A stretch of 14,026 nucleotides of DNA from CAZMHJ01 sp964566075 (GCA_964566075.1 CAZMHJ010000027.1:1-14026), one strand, 5' to 3'; numbered from the stretch's first letter, positions 6,715-13,103 are shown. Numbers and translations are program-made. The notes: generated from the letters alone by a model not told the origin.

Positions 6715-8253
6715 TTAGTTGCCCAAGCGGCGAATCATCCAAAGACGATAGCCAATTGCACTCAAGATGCTTGCGCCAACAAATAAACCGATAGTTTCAG
6801 TTGGGCCAGTACTTGGTGTTGTTGTTGGTGGAGTAACTACTTCACCCTTACTAAAGGTTACTACCTTAGCACATGCTACGCTGTCTGCAGTCACTACTTT
6901 ACCGTTAACGGTAAAGCTTGGTGTTGCACGGATGGTGTATGTACCATCAGCAGCATATTGATGCTCAACAGTGGTGTTCTTAGTAACTAACTTAGCAGTA
7001 CCGTCACCAAAGTCGTAGCTTATGTTGTTAAGGGTTGCGCCGTTAATGGCAGTGTAGTTAGTGGTAACACTTACTTTTCGCTCACCAATCACGGTGTAAC
7101 CAAGTGCATCACAGCTATATGCTGGAGTTACATGATCACAACCTTCGGTACGGTTGATTGTTACATCAGCTGTATCAGTTGTAGCCATTGAGCCAACACG
7201 AGCTTCAGCCACATTTGTAAGCTTGTTAGCGCCACAAACGAGGTCAGAGTTGCTTGGTGCAACAGCCTTAAACATCGCAACAGCACCGCCCTTAGATGCG
7301 TATGAACCAACCATCAAGCCACCGTTACTTACAATACCGTCGTTACCCGCTGGTTTTACAGTTGGGTCCGAACCATACTTAACAAGTGTTGATCCTGGAA
7401 CAATTTTGAATCCTTTTGGCAATTGATCACGCAAGATAACATTATCAAGCTGTGTATTACCAGTATTTGTAAAGCGGATTTGATATGCAACCGTTTCGCC
7501 AGGGTTTACTACAACATTCTCACCCCAAGTATATTTACCGTCAGACTGAATCTTCGAAACAGTCTTTGCAACAGTAAAGTCTGGAGTTTGCATGTGTACT
7601 TTAACCTTGATAGTAACAATGTTGATGTACTGGAAACAACCGGGGAAAACACCGTTTGCACTTTCGTAGCCAAGTGGTGCACCTGTTGAAACAATACTGT
7701 CAGCAAGCTTCATACCAGTTGGATGTGCGTTGTTATAAGCAACCGCACTGCCAGCTTCGTACGTTAAGCTAAAGTTATTGTCACCGTAGAAATCTACCGT
7801 GTCATTCACTGTCTTAGGTGAAGCATTGTCTGCGCTAATGTAAGCGTTTGCACGAAGTGCAGTACCTGCAGCAGTTGGCAGATAAATACGAAGATTCGTA
7901 TTCTTTGCTACACCTACGCCGTTATAGTTAGTACCATTTAGGCTGGTTGCAGCGTTATTGTGAACATACGTACGAATAAGTAGTTCATCGCCGTCTTTAA
8001 CTTTAATCTTGTCTACATAACCACCAGAAGTGGTATTGCTAGTAGGCTTAACGTCAAAGAAAGCACGTTCGTCACCATAATTTGGGTTGTCTGTTATTGA
8101 GTTGAATGTAACATGGTCAGCAGGATTGTTAACCGTGTACGTTGGTCGATCTGGGCCCCATGCACTCACAGCAGCTGAAACGCCTAAAACAGCGCCCGCA
8201 ACAATTGCAAGAGCAAGAGCCTTTTTTGGAACATACGATAAAATTCGTTTCAT
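6715..8253 (-). CDS. secreted surface protein with DUF11-like and PKD domains and a C-terminal sorting tail
   Basis: A 512-aa exported protein of unknown specific function. Residues 1-31 are a signal peptide (KK..., hydrophobic core, cleavage near VSA-W). A β-rich region follows (~35-220). A DUF11-like repeat of the kind used as stalk modules lies around 225-365 (FTNTGNTQLDNVILRDQLPKG at 261-281). A PKD-like domain is at ~400-465 (YDFGDG at 413-418, HQYAADGTYT at 431-440). A Pro/Thr linker leads to PSTGP (480-484), a hydrophobic segment (~486-503) and RR near the end. That tail resembles an LPXTG-type sortase signal with a non-canonical motif. The ribosome binding site AAAGGAG lies 7 nt before the ATG. 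Near-consensus promoter, long leader and dedicated terminator suggest strong, independent expression. Adhesion to a host or neighbour cell is inference. Confidence 0.85.
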   Translation of the reverse strand: MKRILSYVPKKALALAIVAGAVLGVSAAVSAWGPDRPTYTVNNPADHVTFNSITDNPNYGDERAFFDVKPTSNTTSGGYVDKIKVKDGDELLIRTYVHNNAATSLNGTNYNGVGVAKNTNLRIYLPTAAGTALRANAYISADNASPKTVNDTVDFYGDNNFSLTYEAGSAVAYNNAHPTGMKLADSIVSTGAPLGYESANGVFPGCFQYINIVTIKVKVHMQTPDFTVAKTVSKIQSDGKYTWGENVVVNPGETVAYQIRFTNTGNTQLDNVILRDQLPKGFKIVPGSTLVKYGSDPTVKPAGNDGIVSNGGLMVGSYASKGGAVAMFKAVAPSNSDLVCGANKLTNVAEARVGSMATTDTADVTINRTEGCDHVTPAYSCDALGYTVIGERKVSVTTNYTAINGATLNNISYDFGDGTAKLVTKNTTVEHQYAADGTYTIRATPSFTVNGKVVTADSVACAKVVTFSKGEVVTPPTTTPSTGPTETIGLFVGASILSAIGYRLWMIRRLGN

Positions 8254-8358
8254 ATTCCGTCTCCTTTAAAAGTCTATTAATAATTCAATGTACATTACGT
8301 AATAAGCCGAATTGTTAAGTTACCTCGGACACAAACAACCCACCTGGTTGTGTATTTA
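8254..8358 (-). promoter_or_regulatory. ~105-nt leader of the surface protein mRNA
   Basis: Between the predicted +1 (~8358) and the start codon lie a hairpin with arms ACAACC/GGTTGT plus an outer ACA/TGT pairing (8329-8353), and a CCGA/TCGG pair (8327-8324 with 8310-8307). A palindrome ATTACGTAAT spans 8295-8304, and the ribosome binding site AAAGGAG (8267-8261) follows. Most other backbone genes here have almost no leader, so this one is an exception. I do not recognise a known riboswitch. Confidence 0.4.
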
Positions 8359-8364
8359 TTACGT

Positions 8365-8393
8365 ATTTTAGCATAATCTTTATAAATTGTCAA
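8365..8393 (-). promoter_or_regulatory. strong promoter of the surface protein gene
   Basis: On the minus strand: TTGACA (8393-8388), a 17-nt spacer, and TAAAAT (8370-8365) preceded by TGC. This is a perfect -35, optimal spacing and an extended -10, the strongest promoter in the window. The 9-mer TACGTAATA (minus, 8365-8357) overlaps the start of transcription, and an inverted copy lies at 8296-8304. Confidence 0.85.
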
Positions 8394-8411
8394 TAAATTG
8401 TTAAAGGTCTG

Positions 8412-8451
8412 TAATGTGACGTATCAATATAAATACGCGTAAGCCACATTA
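8412..8451. repeat. inverted repeat upstream of the surface-protein promoter
   Basis: TAATGTG (8412-8418) and CACATTA (8445-8451) pair, with CGTAT (8420-8424) and ATACG (8433-8437) nested inside. The centre is about 40 bp upstream of the -35, so it could be an operator, or a hairpin ending transcription from the cassette upstream. Confidence 0.45.
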
Positions 8452-8454
8452 ATG

Positions 8455-8689
8455 ACAGGTTAAAAAGGGTTGAGAAGCGCGAGTAAGCACTTGTTTGAAA
8501 TCACTGCGGGCCATAAAGGCCACACGGATAACAAAAGGCTCAACTCGCGCATCTTCAGTAGATACGGTTTTATGGTGTCTTGCAATCATGCTGCGTAGTG
8601 TAGAGACTCCGACCCGTATCGTTGGAAACACGATACAAAGGAGTTATGCGGAATCATACCGCGCTCGTACACTACAGAGTGCCTAGTGA
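8455..8689 (-). ncRNA. possible structured RNA downstream of the GC-rich cassette
   Basis: This 235-nt gap has intermediate GC (a little under 50%). GTTGAG (8469-8474) pairs with CTCAAC (8539-8544), and GCGCGAG (8477-8483) with CTCGCGC (8544-8550); the two pairings cross, which is pseudoknot topology. GGCC/GGCC (8509-8512, 8518-8521) closes a hairpin inside. Further minus-strand hairpins are GTATCGT/ACGATAC (about 8611-8632) and GCGG/CCGC (8650-8664). A T run (8466-8462, minus) follows the last arm, as at an intrinsic terminator. A 60-codon frame (8631-8449, minus, GTG start) overlaps, but it lacks a ribosome binding site and any recognisable family, so I do not call it a gene. Confidence 0.25.
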
Positions 8690-9709
8690 CTAGAAGTCGC
8701 CCGGCGTTCCGGAAGCCGGAGCCGAGGGACTCGGTGCGTCACTCGCCGGCGACGGTGAAGTCGTCGGCGAAGGCAGCGTCGTGGGTCCACCACCGCTGGG
8801 CGGGGTGGGCTTGGGCGTTGCCGTCGGGCAGGTTGTTATACCACACGGACCGTCGGTCGGCGTGCTGGGAGGGCCAGTCACACCAGTTCCGGGGCCCTTG
8901 ACCTGGTCGGGGACCGAGGGGTTCACGATCGGGTCGTGACTCGGATCATCCTTGCAGATCGGCCAGTGACCATGCGGCATGTTCGGCGGACACGACGGCG
9001 ACGGAGTCGGCGTCGGTGTCGGGGTAGGAGTCGGGTTCGGAGGCTTCGGCTTGGGGTGGCTCTTGCCGTTGAGGCAGGCACCACGCTTCGACGCAGTCTC
9101 CTTGGTGACATCGGCAGGCGTACTCGCCGAAACGAGCGTCGCCTTCGCGATGGCACACCCCTTCTTGGACACGAAGATCCAAGAGACCTCACCAACCAGC
9201 CCGTTGTCGAGCTGGCCAGCGGCCTTCTCCTTGCCACCGACGAACGTGGTGTTATCCGGCCACACGACGGCGACCTTGTACTGGACCGAAACCCAGTTGT
9301 TCACGTTCTTGACGTCAGCCACGGTCACCTTCGAGGAGACCTGCTGCTGAACGTCAGCGATGACTGCCTTCGCCTGAGCGGTGTTGGCGTTGAGCTGCTT
9401 GCGCAGCTCGGCCTTGGTGGTAACCGGAGCGTTCGAGAACGCACCGCCACGGTTGGCGCTGACACCAGGCTGGCTTGCGTCGATCTTACCCACCACGTAC
9501 TGGTCAGGGGTGAACCCCTTTGCCATCTGCACGTAGTGAGCCGCCATGACGCGGCAATCAGCCACAGCAACAACACCAGTGGTGCCGTTGCCGGTGGCCG
9601 AGCTGTTCGAGTTGTTGGCGATGTAGCCCCCCACCAGGAGGATCAGCGTCGCCACTCCGGCCATGATAGTCCAGAGGACTGCACGACCACTCGGGTTGCG
9701 CTCGTTCAT
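8690..9709 (-). CDS. unrecognised membrane-anchored extracytoplasmic protein, Pro/Thr-rich
   Basis: I do not recognise the family. The 339-aa protein has a short N-terminus, one transmembrane segment (~11-30) and then an outside domain (~45-215) with cysteines 52, 185 and 212. A low-complexity tail follows, rich in Pro, Thr and Ser, with PTPTPTPTPTP at ~226-236 and a Cys-bounded segment C240...C252 (CPPNMPHGHWPICKDDPS), and cysteines 289 and 294. Topology suggests an anchored surface or envelope protein. The ribosome binding site AGGAGG (9721-9716) is ideal, 6 nt before the ATG. GC and GC-rich third positions set it apart from the backbone genes, and its stop is TAG where they mostly use TAA. 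It lies 128 nt downstream of the two-TM gene on the same strand, with a pseudoknot candidate in between, so co-expression is likely. Confidence 0.75.
   Translation of the reverse strand: MNERNPSGRAVLWTIMAGVATLILLVGGYIANNSNSSATGNGTTGVVAVADCRVMAAHYVQMAKGFTPDQYVVGKIDASQPGVSANRGGAFSNAPVTTKAELRKQLNANTAQAKAVIADVQQQVSSKVTVADVKNVNNWVSVQYKVAVVWPDNTTFVGGKEKAAGQLDNGLVGEVSWIFVSKKGCAIAKATLVSASTPADVTKETASKRGACLNGKSHPKPKPPNPTPTPTPTPTPSPSCPPNMPHGHWPICKDDPSHDPIVNPSVPDQVKGPGTGVTGPPSTPTDGPCGITTCPTATPKPTPPSGGGPTTLPSPTTSPSPASDAPSPSAPASGTPGDF
9006..9041. repeat. tandem hexanucleotide repeat encoding Pro-Thr
   Basis: Six imperfect units of GTCGGN in a row encode the PT repeat of the 339-aa protein on the minus strand. 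Such tracts can change length by slippage in multiples of two residues without shifting the frame. Confidence 0.7.
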
Positions 9710-9837
9710 CGTACACCTCCTAATGAGGATCTCGATCGTGCCTTTTCCCTATTGCGGCGCGGGGAAAATGCGCGCCCACCGGAGCTACCCCGGCAGTATT
9801 ACGTAGCATTTTTAAGAGTGCTCTGCTCTGTACGTGG
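9710..9837 (-). promoter_or_regulatory. intergenic leader with H-type pseudoknot and Shine-Dalgarno hairpin
   Basis: On the minus strand, stem 1 is GGCGCG (9776-9771) with CGCGCC (9761-9756). Its loop contains TTTTCCC (9768-9762), which pairs with GGGAAAA (9749-9743) as stem 2. Connecting loops are CA (2 nt), none, and GCAATA (6 nt), which suits a coaxially stacked H-type pseudoknot. Closer to the gene, TCCT (9729-9726) pairs with AGGA (9721-9718) of the ribosome binding site. A further CCGG/CCGG hairpin (about 9779-9794) lies upstream. The layout fits cis-regulation of translation; I recognise no known riboswitch class. Confidence 0.5.
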
Positions 9838-10479
9838 TCAGGTCGTCACAACCTCCTTGCGGGGGATGTAGAACTTCCAGACCAGGTAGCTGCCGACGAA
9901 GAAGCCGGCAACCGTGAAGATGCCGACGAAGATCAGCCACCAGAACGGCGTGAACCAGGTGATCCAGCCCCCGAGGGAGTTGAACAGCCCGACACCGATG
10001 ATGAAGCCGATGACGAGGAACAGGATGGCACCCCACAGCTGAGCGTCTGCCCAACGCTTGGGGTTGCGATCGAACTGCTTCTCGACGACCTGCAGGGCGG
10101 GAACGATGTCCTCGTCCTGACGGGTCTCGACCACGACGGGTGCCTGCACGACGATTGGAGCAAGCTCCGGCTCGACGTGCTCGACGATGACCGGCTCGGC
10201 CACCGGCGACGGAGCCTCCAGAGGAGTCTCGTCGACCGGCTGTGCCGAAACCGGAACCTCGACGACCTGCGGCTGCAGGAACGCTGCACCACTGGTGGCG
10301 AGACGCTCGCTGCGAGCCTGCTCGAACGAGCCGTTGGCGACCATCTGCATGGCCTCCTGAACGACACCGTCGAACCTCTTGTTCGCGTCGGTGATGAGGT
10401 CGTTGACCTCAGCCTGCTCCCTGTCCACCCCCGCCTTCTCGGCAGTGGCAAACTCAGCAGCCCAGTCACGCGAAGCCAT
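9838..10479 (-). CDS. unrecognised two-TM membrane protein
   Basis: I do not recognise the family. I place the start at ATG 10479 (MASRDWAAEF, 213 aa): GAGGAG (10491-10486) stands 6 nt before it. The frame continues upstream to the N gap at 10611, but there it runs through hairpin-rich, non-coding-looking sequence. Residues 1-62 are charged and probably helical, ~65-130 is a Val/Pro/Glu-rich linker, and two transmembrane segments follow (~147-166 and ~177-200) separated by a Gly/Trp/Phe-rich turn, then a short basic tail (FYIPRKEVVTT). The long N-terminal part is probably cytoplasmic. Codon third positions are strongly GC-rich. It probably begins the cassette operon, with the 339-aa protein next. 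Confidence 0.7.
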   Translation of the reverse strand: MASRDWAAEFATAEKAGVDREQAEVNDLITDANKRFDGVVQEAMQMVANGSFEQARSERLATSGAAFLQPQVVEVPVSAQPVDETPLEAPSPVAEPVIVEHVEPELAPIVVQAPVVVETRQDEDIVPALQVVEKQFDRNPKRWADAQLWGAILFLVIGFIIGVGLFNSLGGWITWFTPFWWLIFVGIFTVAGFFVGSYLVWKFYIPRKEVVTT

Positions 10480-10611
10480 TGCTGGCTCCTCTCTGCCCCG
10501 AGCGGGGCTGTCTCCACCAAATACACTTTGTATAGGTGGTGATGCCCCGTCGTCCGGGGCGCCTGGCGGTATCTGACCGTCAGATCGCCCCGTGGTATTC
10601 GGGGACGACAC
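10480..10611 (-). promoter_or_regulatory. hairpin-rich leader of the two-TM protein gene
   Basis: At least five hairpins follow one another in 117 nt: CCCCG/CGGGG (10588-10604), ATCTGA/TCAGAT (10571-10585), GCCCCG/CGGGGC (10544-10560), CCACC+ATACA/TGTAT+GGTGG (10514-10539) and GCCCC/GGGGC (10495-10508). The last ends three bases before the ribosome binding site. Three hairpins share the same CCCCG/CGGGG arms, so alternative pairing between them is possible. The sequence continues into the scaffold gap. Confidence 0.55.
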
Positions 10612-10711
10612 NNNNNNNNNNNNNNNNNNNNNNNNNNNNNNNNNNNNNNNNNNNNNNNNNNNNNNNNNNNNNNNNNNNNNNNNNNNNNNNNNNNNNNNNN
10701 NNNNNNNNNNN
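10612..10711. other. assembly gap (100 N)
   Basis: Exactly 100 unknown bases, a usual placeholder for a scaffold gap of unspecified true length. Sequence on both sides is GC-rich (10561-10611 and 10712-10730), so the gap sits inside the GC-rich region rather than at its boundary. Confidence 0.99.
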
Positions 10712-10801
10712 GCGCGCGTCCCACCGATGGTAGTTAGCAGTTTGACCTACTTGGGGGGTTACCCCTTTTGGCTTCCTCCTTGCGCACCCCTGTTTCAGGT
10801 T
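10712..10801 (-). promoter_or_regulatory. 5' part of the cassette transcript, structured
   Basis: Downstream of the promoter at 10808-10836 the minus strand carries CCTG-AAA-CAGG (10799-10789), GGGG-TAA-CCCC (about 10764-10754), GTAG/CTAC arms (10750-10730) and CCA/TGG (about 10730-10721) before a GCGCGC end at the gap. No start codon with a ribosome binding site and open frame is evident, so this is probably untranslated leader or a non-coding RNA. I recognise no known RNA family. Confidence 0.4.
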
Positions 10802-10807
10802 ATTTAT

Positions 10808-10836
10808 ATATTACCACAAGCAAGCTAAATTGTCAA
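10808..10836 (-). promoter_or_regulatory. promoter reading into the GC-rich cassette
   Basis: On the minus strand: TTGACA (10836-10831), a 17-nt spacer, TAATAT (10813-10808) preceded by TGG. This is a perfect -35 and an extended -10 in AT-rich, backbone-type sequence. Predicted +1 is about 10801. The promoter is just downstream of the histidine kinase stop and points through the gap to the two membrane-protein genes. Confidence 0.8.
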
Positions 10837-10839
10837 TAT

Positions 10840-10877
10840 ATATTGCAATAAATTGCTAATGCTTACAATAGCTATTG
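10840..10877. terminator. AT-rich palindromes at the 3' end of the histidine kinase gene
   Basis: CAATAGCTATTG (10866-10877) is a 12-nt palindrome overlapping the TAG stop, and GCAATAAATTGC (10845-10856) is a second perfect one. They may slow or end transcription of the kinase gene ahead of the next promoter; no strong T run follows, so termination is uncertain. Confidence 0.3.
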
Positions 10878-13034
10878 TTGTTCTACTTCTAGCTTGTTAC
10901 GAGGGAAACTAAACCCAAAGGTGCTACCCTTGCCCTCTTCGGTTTTAAAGATAATTGCGCCACCCTGGGCTACCACCACCTTTTTAGCCATAAATAACCC
11001 TAAACCAGTGCCATCTGGGCGAGCTTTTTTGGCATTACCAGCCCGGTAAAACTTGGTAAATAAGTGGTGTTGTTCGCTCTTAGGTACCCCAATACCGGTA
11101 TCACGTACGGTATATTCGATACTTTCATCGGTTTCTTTAAGGTTAATGGTAATCTTGCCACCCTTGGGAGTGTAATAAATGGCGTTATCAGCAAAGTTCA
11201 TAATCACCTGGCGAATCTTGGTTTCGTCCAAATTAAGTGTTGGAAAGCTATCTGGTTTATCAAAAATAAGCTTAAGATCGCGCGCTTTGGCCGTTTCGTG
11301 CAGCTGTGCGATTTCACTCTCTACCACATCAGGCAAATAGGTTGGTTTTGGCTCAATAATAAACTTACCGGTTTTAAGGCGGCTCACATTAAGTAAATCG
11401 GCAATTAAATAGACCATGCGCTGGCTGCTTAAAAAGGCTTGATCTAAGAAGTTCTTTTGTTGGTCGGTAATATCACCTGCATCGCCTTCTAACATCATGC
11501 TAATGTAGCCTTTTACGCTGGTTAACGGCGTGCGTAATTGGTGTGATGCCATGCTAATAAATTCGTCCTTAGCTTCATCGAGTTTTTGCAACTTTTCATT
11601 ACTTTTTTGTAATTCGCGAGTAGCATCGTCAATCTTCTTTTGAAGAGTGATATTAAACTGACTGATTTCTTCAAACCTGAGGGCATTTTGCACCGCAATC
11701 GCCACTTCATCCGCAATAATCTCTAGTAGCTGCATGTCCTGGTCATTAAACGAATTACCACTTTTTCTTGACCCTACTACAAAATATCCAACATTATCAG
11801 TTGTTGTTGACATTTTAAGGGCGGCTTCGACCGATAGCTCCTGCATTAATTCTTTCAGTTCTGAAGATATATTTTCATCTGTAATAGTTACTGAGTCAGT
11901 GTTAGCTTTTGAAAATTCATCTGCAAAGCTTGACCAATGTGGGTTGGCAAATAATTTCGTATTTGTACCTGCTAAGTGAAACTCAATCGTCGCTTTTGAA
12001 TCTAAGTAAAAATCCGCAAACGACAACCGCATCATTGATTCGACGGTATCTGCCGTGTCTTGTAATAATTTTTCTAAATCTAGTGTGTTTACGATTTTTG
12101 AATTAACAGAGTTGATTACTTCTTGTCCATCGTAAGCGTCCCTGTAAAAAATTCTATTTGTGTACTTATCAAAAAAACGTTTGATAGGTTGGAATACGAG
12201 CGCAGTAATTGCGCTAAAAACAGCAAAGAATATCTCTTGCTGATAACTGATGTTTACATTAAAGACTGCACTTGCAAGGAAAAAAGAGGTTGCAGCATAT
12301 AAGAGCACTACAAAAGAGACAGACAGTCCGTAGGCTAACGTTCTTGCGATAACCAATCGAATATCAAATAACCTGTGCTTAGCAATAACGTAAGACATGG
12401 CTGCAATAATCAATGATAGTGCAAGGGGTGTAAAGCTAACGAATTGGTAGTAACCAAAGATTGGTAGTATGGCGTTACCTGCAACTATGATTGGGATTGC
12501 AACTAAGAAGCTCCGCGATATCGTATCCACCTGCTTTTTTATTAAACCCTCAAGTTTAAAGTGCGCACGTAATAGTGTGGCGCCAATCAGTATCGCGGTA
12601 ATGAAAAGAGTAATAAAGTAGATTGGGGCATAATTACCAAAGTCATTAACTACCTGACCATCTTTAATAAAAACGTCTTTAATAATAAGTGGCGACAGAC
12701 ATAATAGCCATGCCAGTACTGATAGAACAATTAGCGGTTTAAGCCAGATTGTTTTTGATAGCCACGAAGTAAGTTCCAAAACAAACAAGAGCAAAGATAG
12801 GAGAGTAGCACCTCCAACAATCAATACAATTCTATTTGCCCACAAGGAGACGTCATGAGGTACTTTAGTTGACGCAGAAATGTAATTTATTACAACCCAA
12901 AGCGCAACACCGATAGTAAATGAGAAAAATGTTTTATTAAGTAAGCTGTGTGCGTTTCTAACATACACTGCCGAGCCAAGCACAAATAAAGCAATACTAA
13001 GCAACGCAATGACGATAAGCGCAAAGCTAAACAT
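10872..13034 (-). CDS. orphan sensor histidine kinase: multi-TM, GAF, HisKA, HATPase
   Basis: A 720-aa membrane histidine kinase. About nine transmembrane segments span residues 1-285. A GAF-like domain follows (~305-455), then a coiled coil (~458-492), and HisKA with MASHQLRTPLTSVKGY (H498 is the phosphorylation site). The HATPase domain has the N box MNFADNAIYYTP (612-623), G1 DTGIGVP (645-651), F box LFTKFYRAGN (658-667), G2 DGTGLGLFMAK (674-684) and G3 GKGSTFGF (701-708). All catalytic boxes are intact. The ligand is unknown. No response regulator is adjacent within the window, and the cassette promoter lies right downstream. The ATG has no ribosome binding site; an extended -10 places transcription start on the ATG itself. 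Confidence 0.93.
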   Translation of the reverse strand: MFSFALIVIALLSIALFVLGSAVYVRNAHSLLNKTFFSFTIGVALWVVINYISASTKVPHDVSLWANRIVLIVGGATLLSLLLFVLELTSWLSKTIWLKPLIVLSVLAWLLCLSPLIIKDVFIKDGQVVNDFGNYAPIYFITLFITAILIGATLLRAHFKLEGLIKKQVDTISRSFLVAIPIIVAGNAILPIFGYYQFVSFTPLALSLIIAAMSYVIAKHRLFDIRLVIARTLAYGLSVSFVVLLYAATSFFLASAVFNVNISYQQEIFFAVFSAITALVFQPIKRFFDKYTNRIFYRDAYDGQEVINSVNSKIVNTLDLEKLLQDTADTVESMMRLSFADFYLDSKATIEFHLAGTNTKLFANPHWSSFADEFSKANTDSVTITDENISSELKELMQELSVEAALKMSTTTDNVGYFVVGSRKSGNSFNDQDMQLLEIIADEVAIAVQNALRFEEISQFNITLQKKIDDATRELQKSNEKLQKLDEAKDEFISMASHQLRTPLTSVKGYISMMLEGDAGDITDQQKNFLDQAFLSSQRMVYLIADLLNVSRLKTGKFIIEPKPTYLPDVVESEIAQLHETAKARDLKLIFDKPDSFPTLNLDETKIRQVIMNFADNAIYYTPKGGKITINLKETDESIEYTVRDTGIGVPKSEQHHLFTKFYRAGNAKKARPDGTGLGLFMAKKVVVAQGGAIIFKTEEGKGSTFGFSFPRNKLEVEQQ

Positions 13035-13062
13035 AAGCTCATTATGTCATAGGCTATGAGCT
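13034..13062 (-). promoter_or_regulatory. leaderless promoter of the histidine kinase with overlapping inverted repeat
   Basis: On the minus strand TGA+CATAAT (13049-13041) is an extended -10, with predicted +1 exactly at 13034, the A of ATG. AGCTCAT (13036-13042) and ATGAGCT (13056-13062) form an inverted repeat around the -10, so it could be a repressor operator. No good -35. Confidence 0.5.
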
Positions 13063-13082
13063 AAAAGAAGTAGTTAGCTACT
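13063..13082 (-). terminator. terminator of the ThiF-like gene
   Basis: Read on the minus strand, AGTAG (13082-13078), loop CTAA, CTACT (13073-13069), then TCTTTT (13068-13063). A short stem with a T run, 21 nt beyond the stop of the ThiF-like gene. Confidence 0.5.
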
Positions 13083-13103
13083 AGGCTCGATATTGAAAGA
13101 GTC

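Noticed and set aside
8449..8631. 60-codon minus-strand frame with GTG start
   Set aside because: No ribosome binding site, the start falls in a hairpin loop, and no family is recognisable; described instead as a possible structured RNA.
8936..9871. 311-codon plus-strand frame opposite the 339-aa gene
   Set aside because: Arg/His/Leu-rich composition is typical of an antisense shadow in GC-rich DNA, it has no ribosome binding site, and the minus-strand gene has an ideal one.
10480..10611. Extension of the two-TM protein N-terminus up to GTG at 10611
   Set aside because: The added 44 residues are Gly/Pro/Ser-rich, run through stacked hairpins and abut the N gap, while ATG 10479 has a correctly spaced GAGGAG.
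10712..10801. Resemblance of short stretches to RNase P or SRP RNA
   Set aside because: A few words such as GGAGGAAGCC look similar, but the conserved cores and their order are absent.
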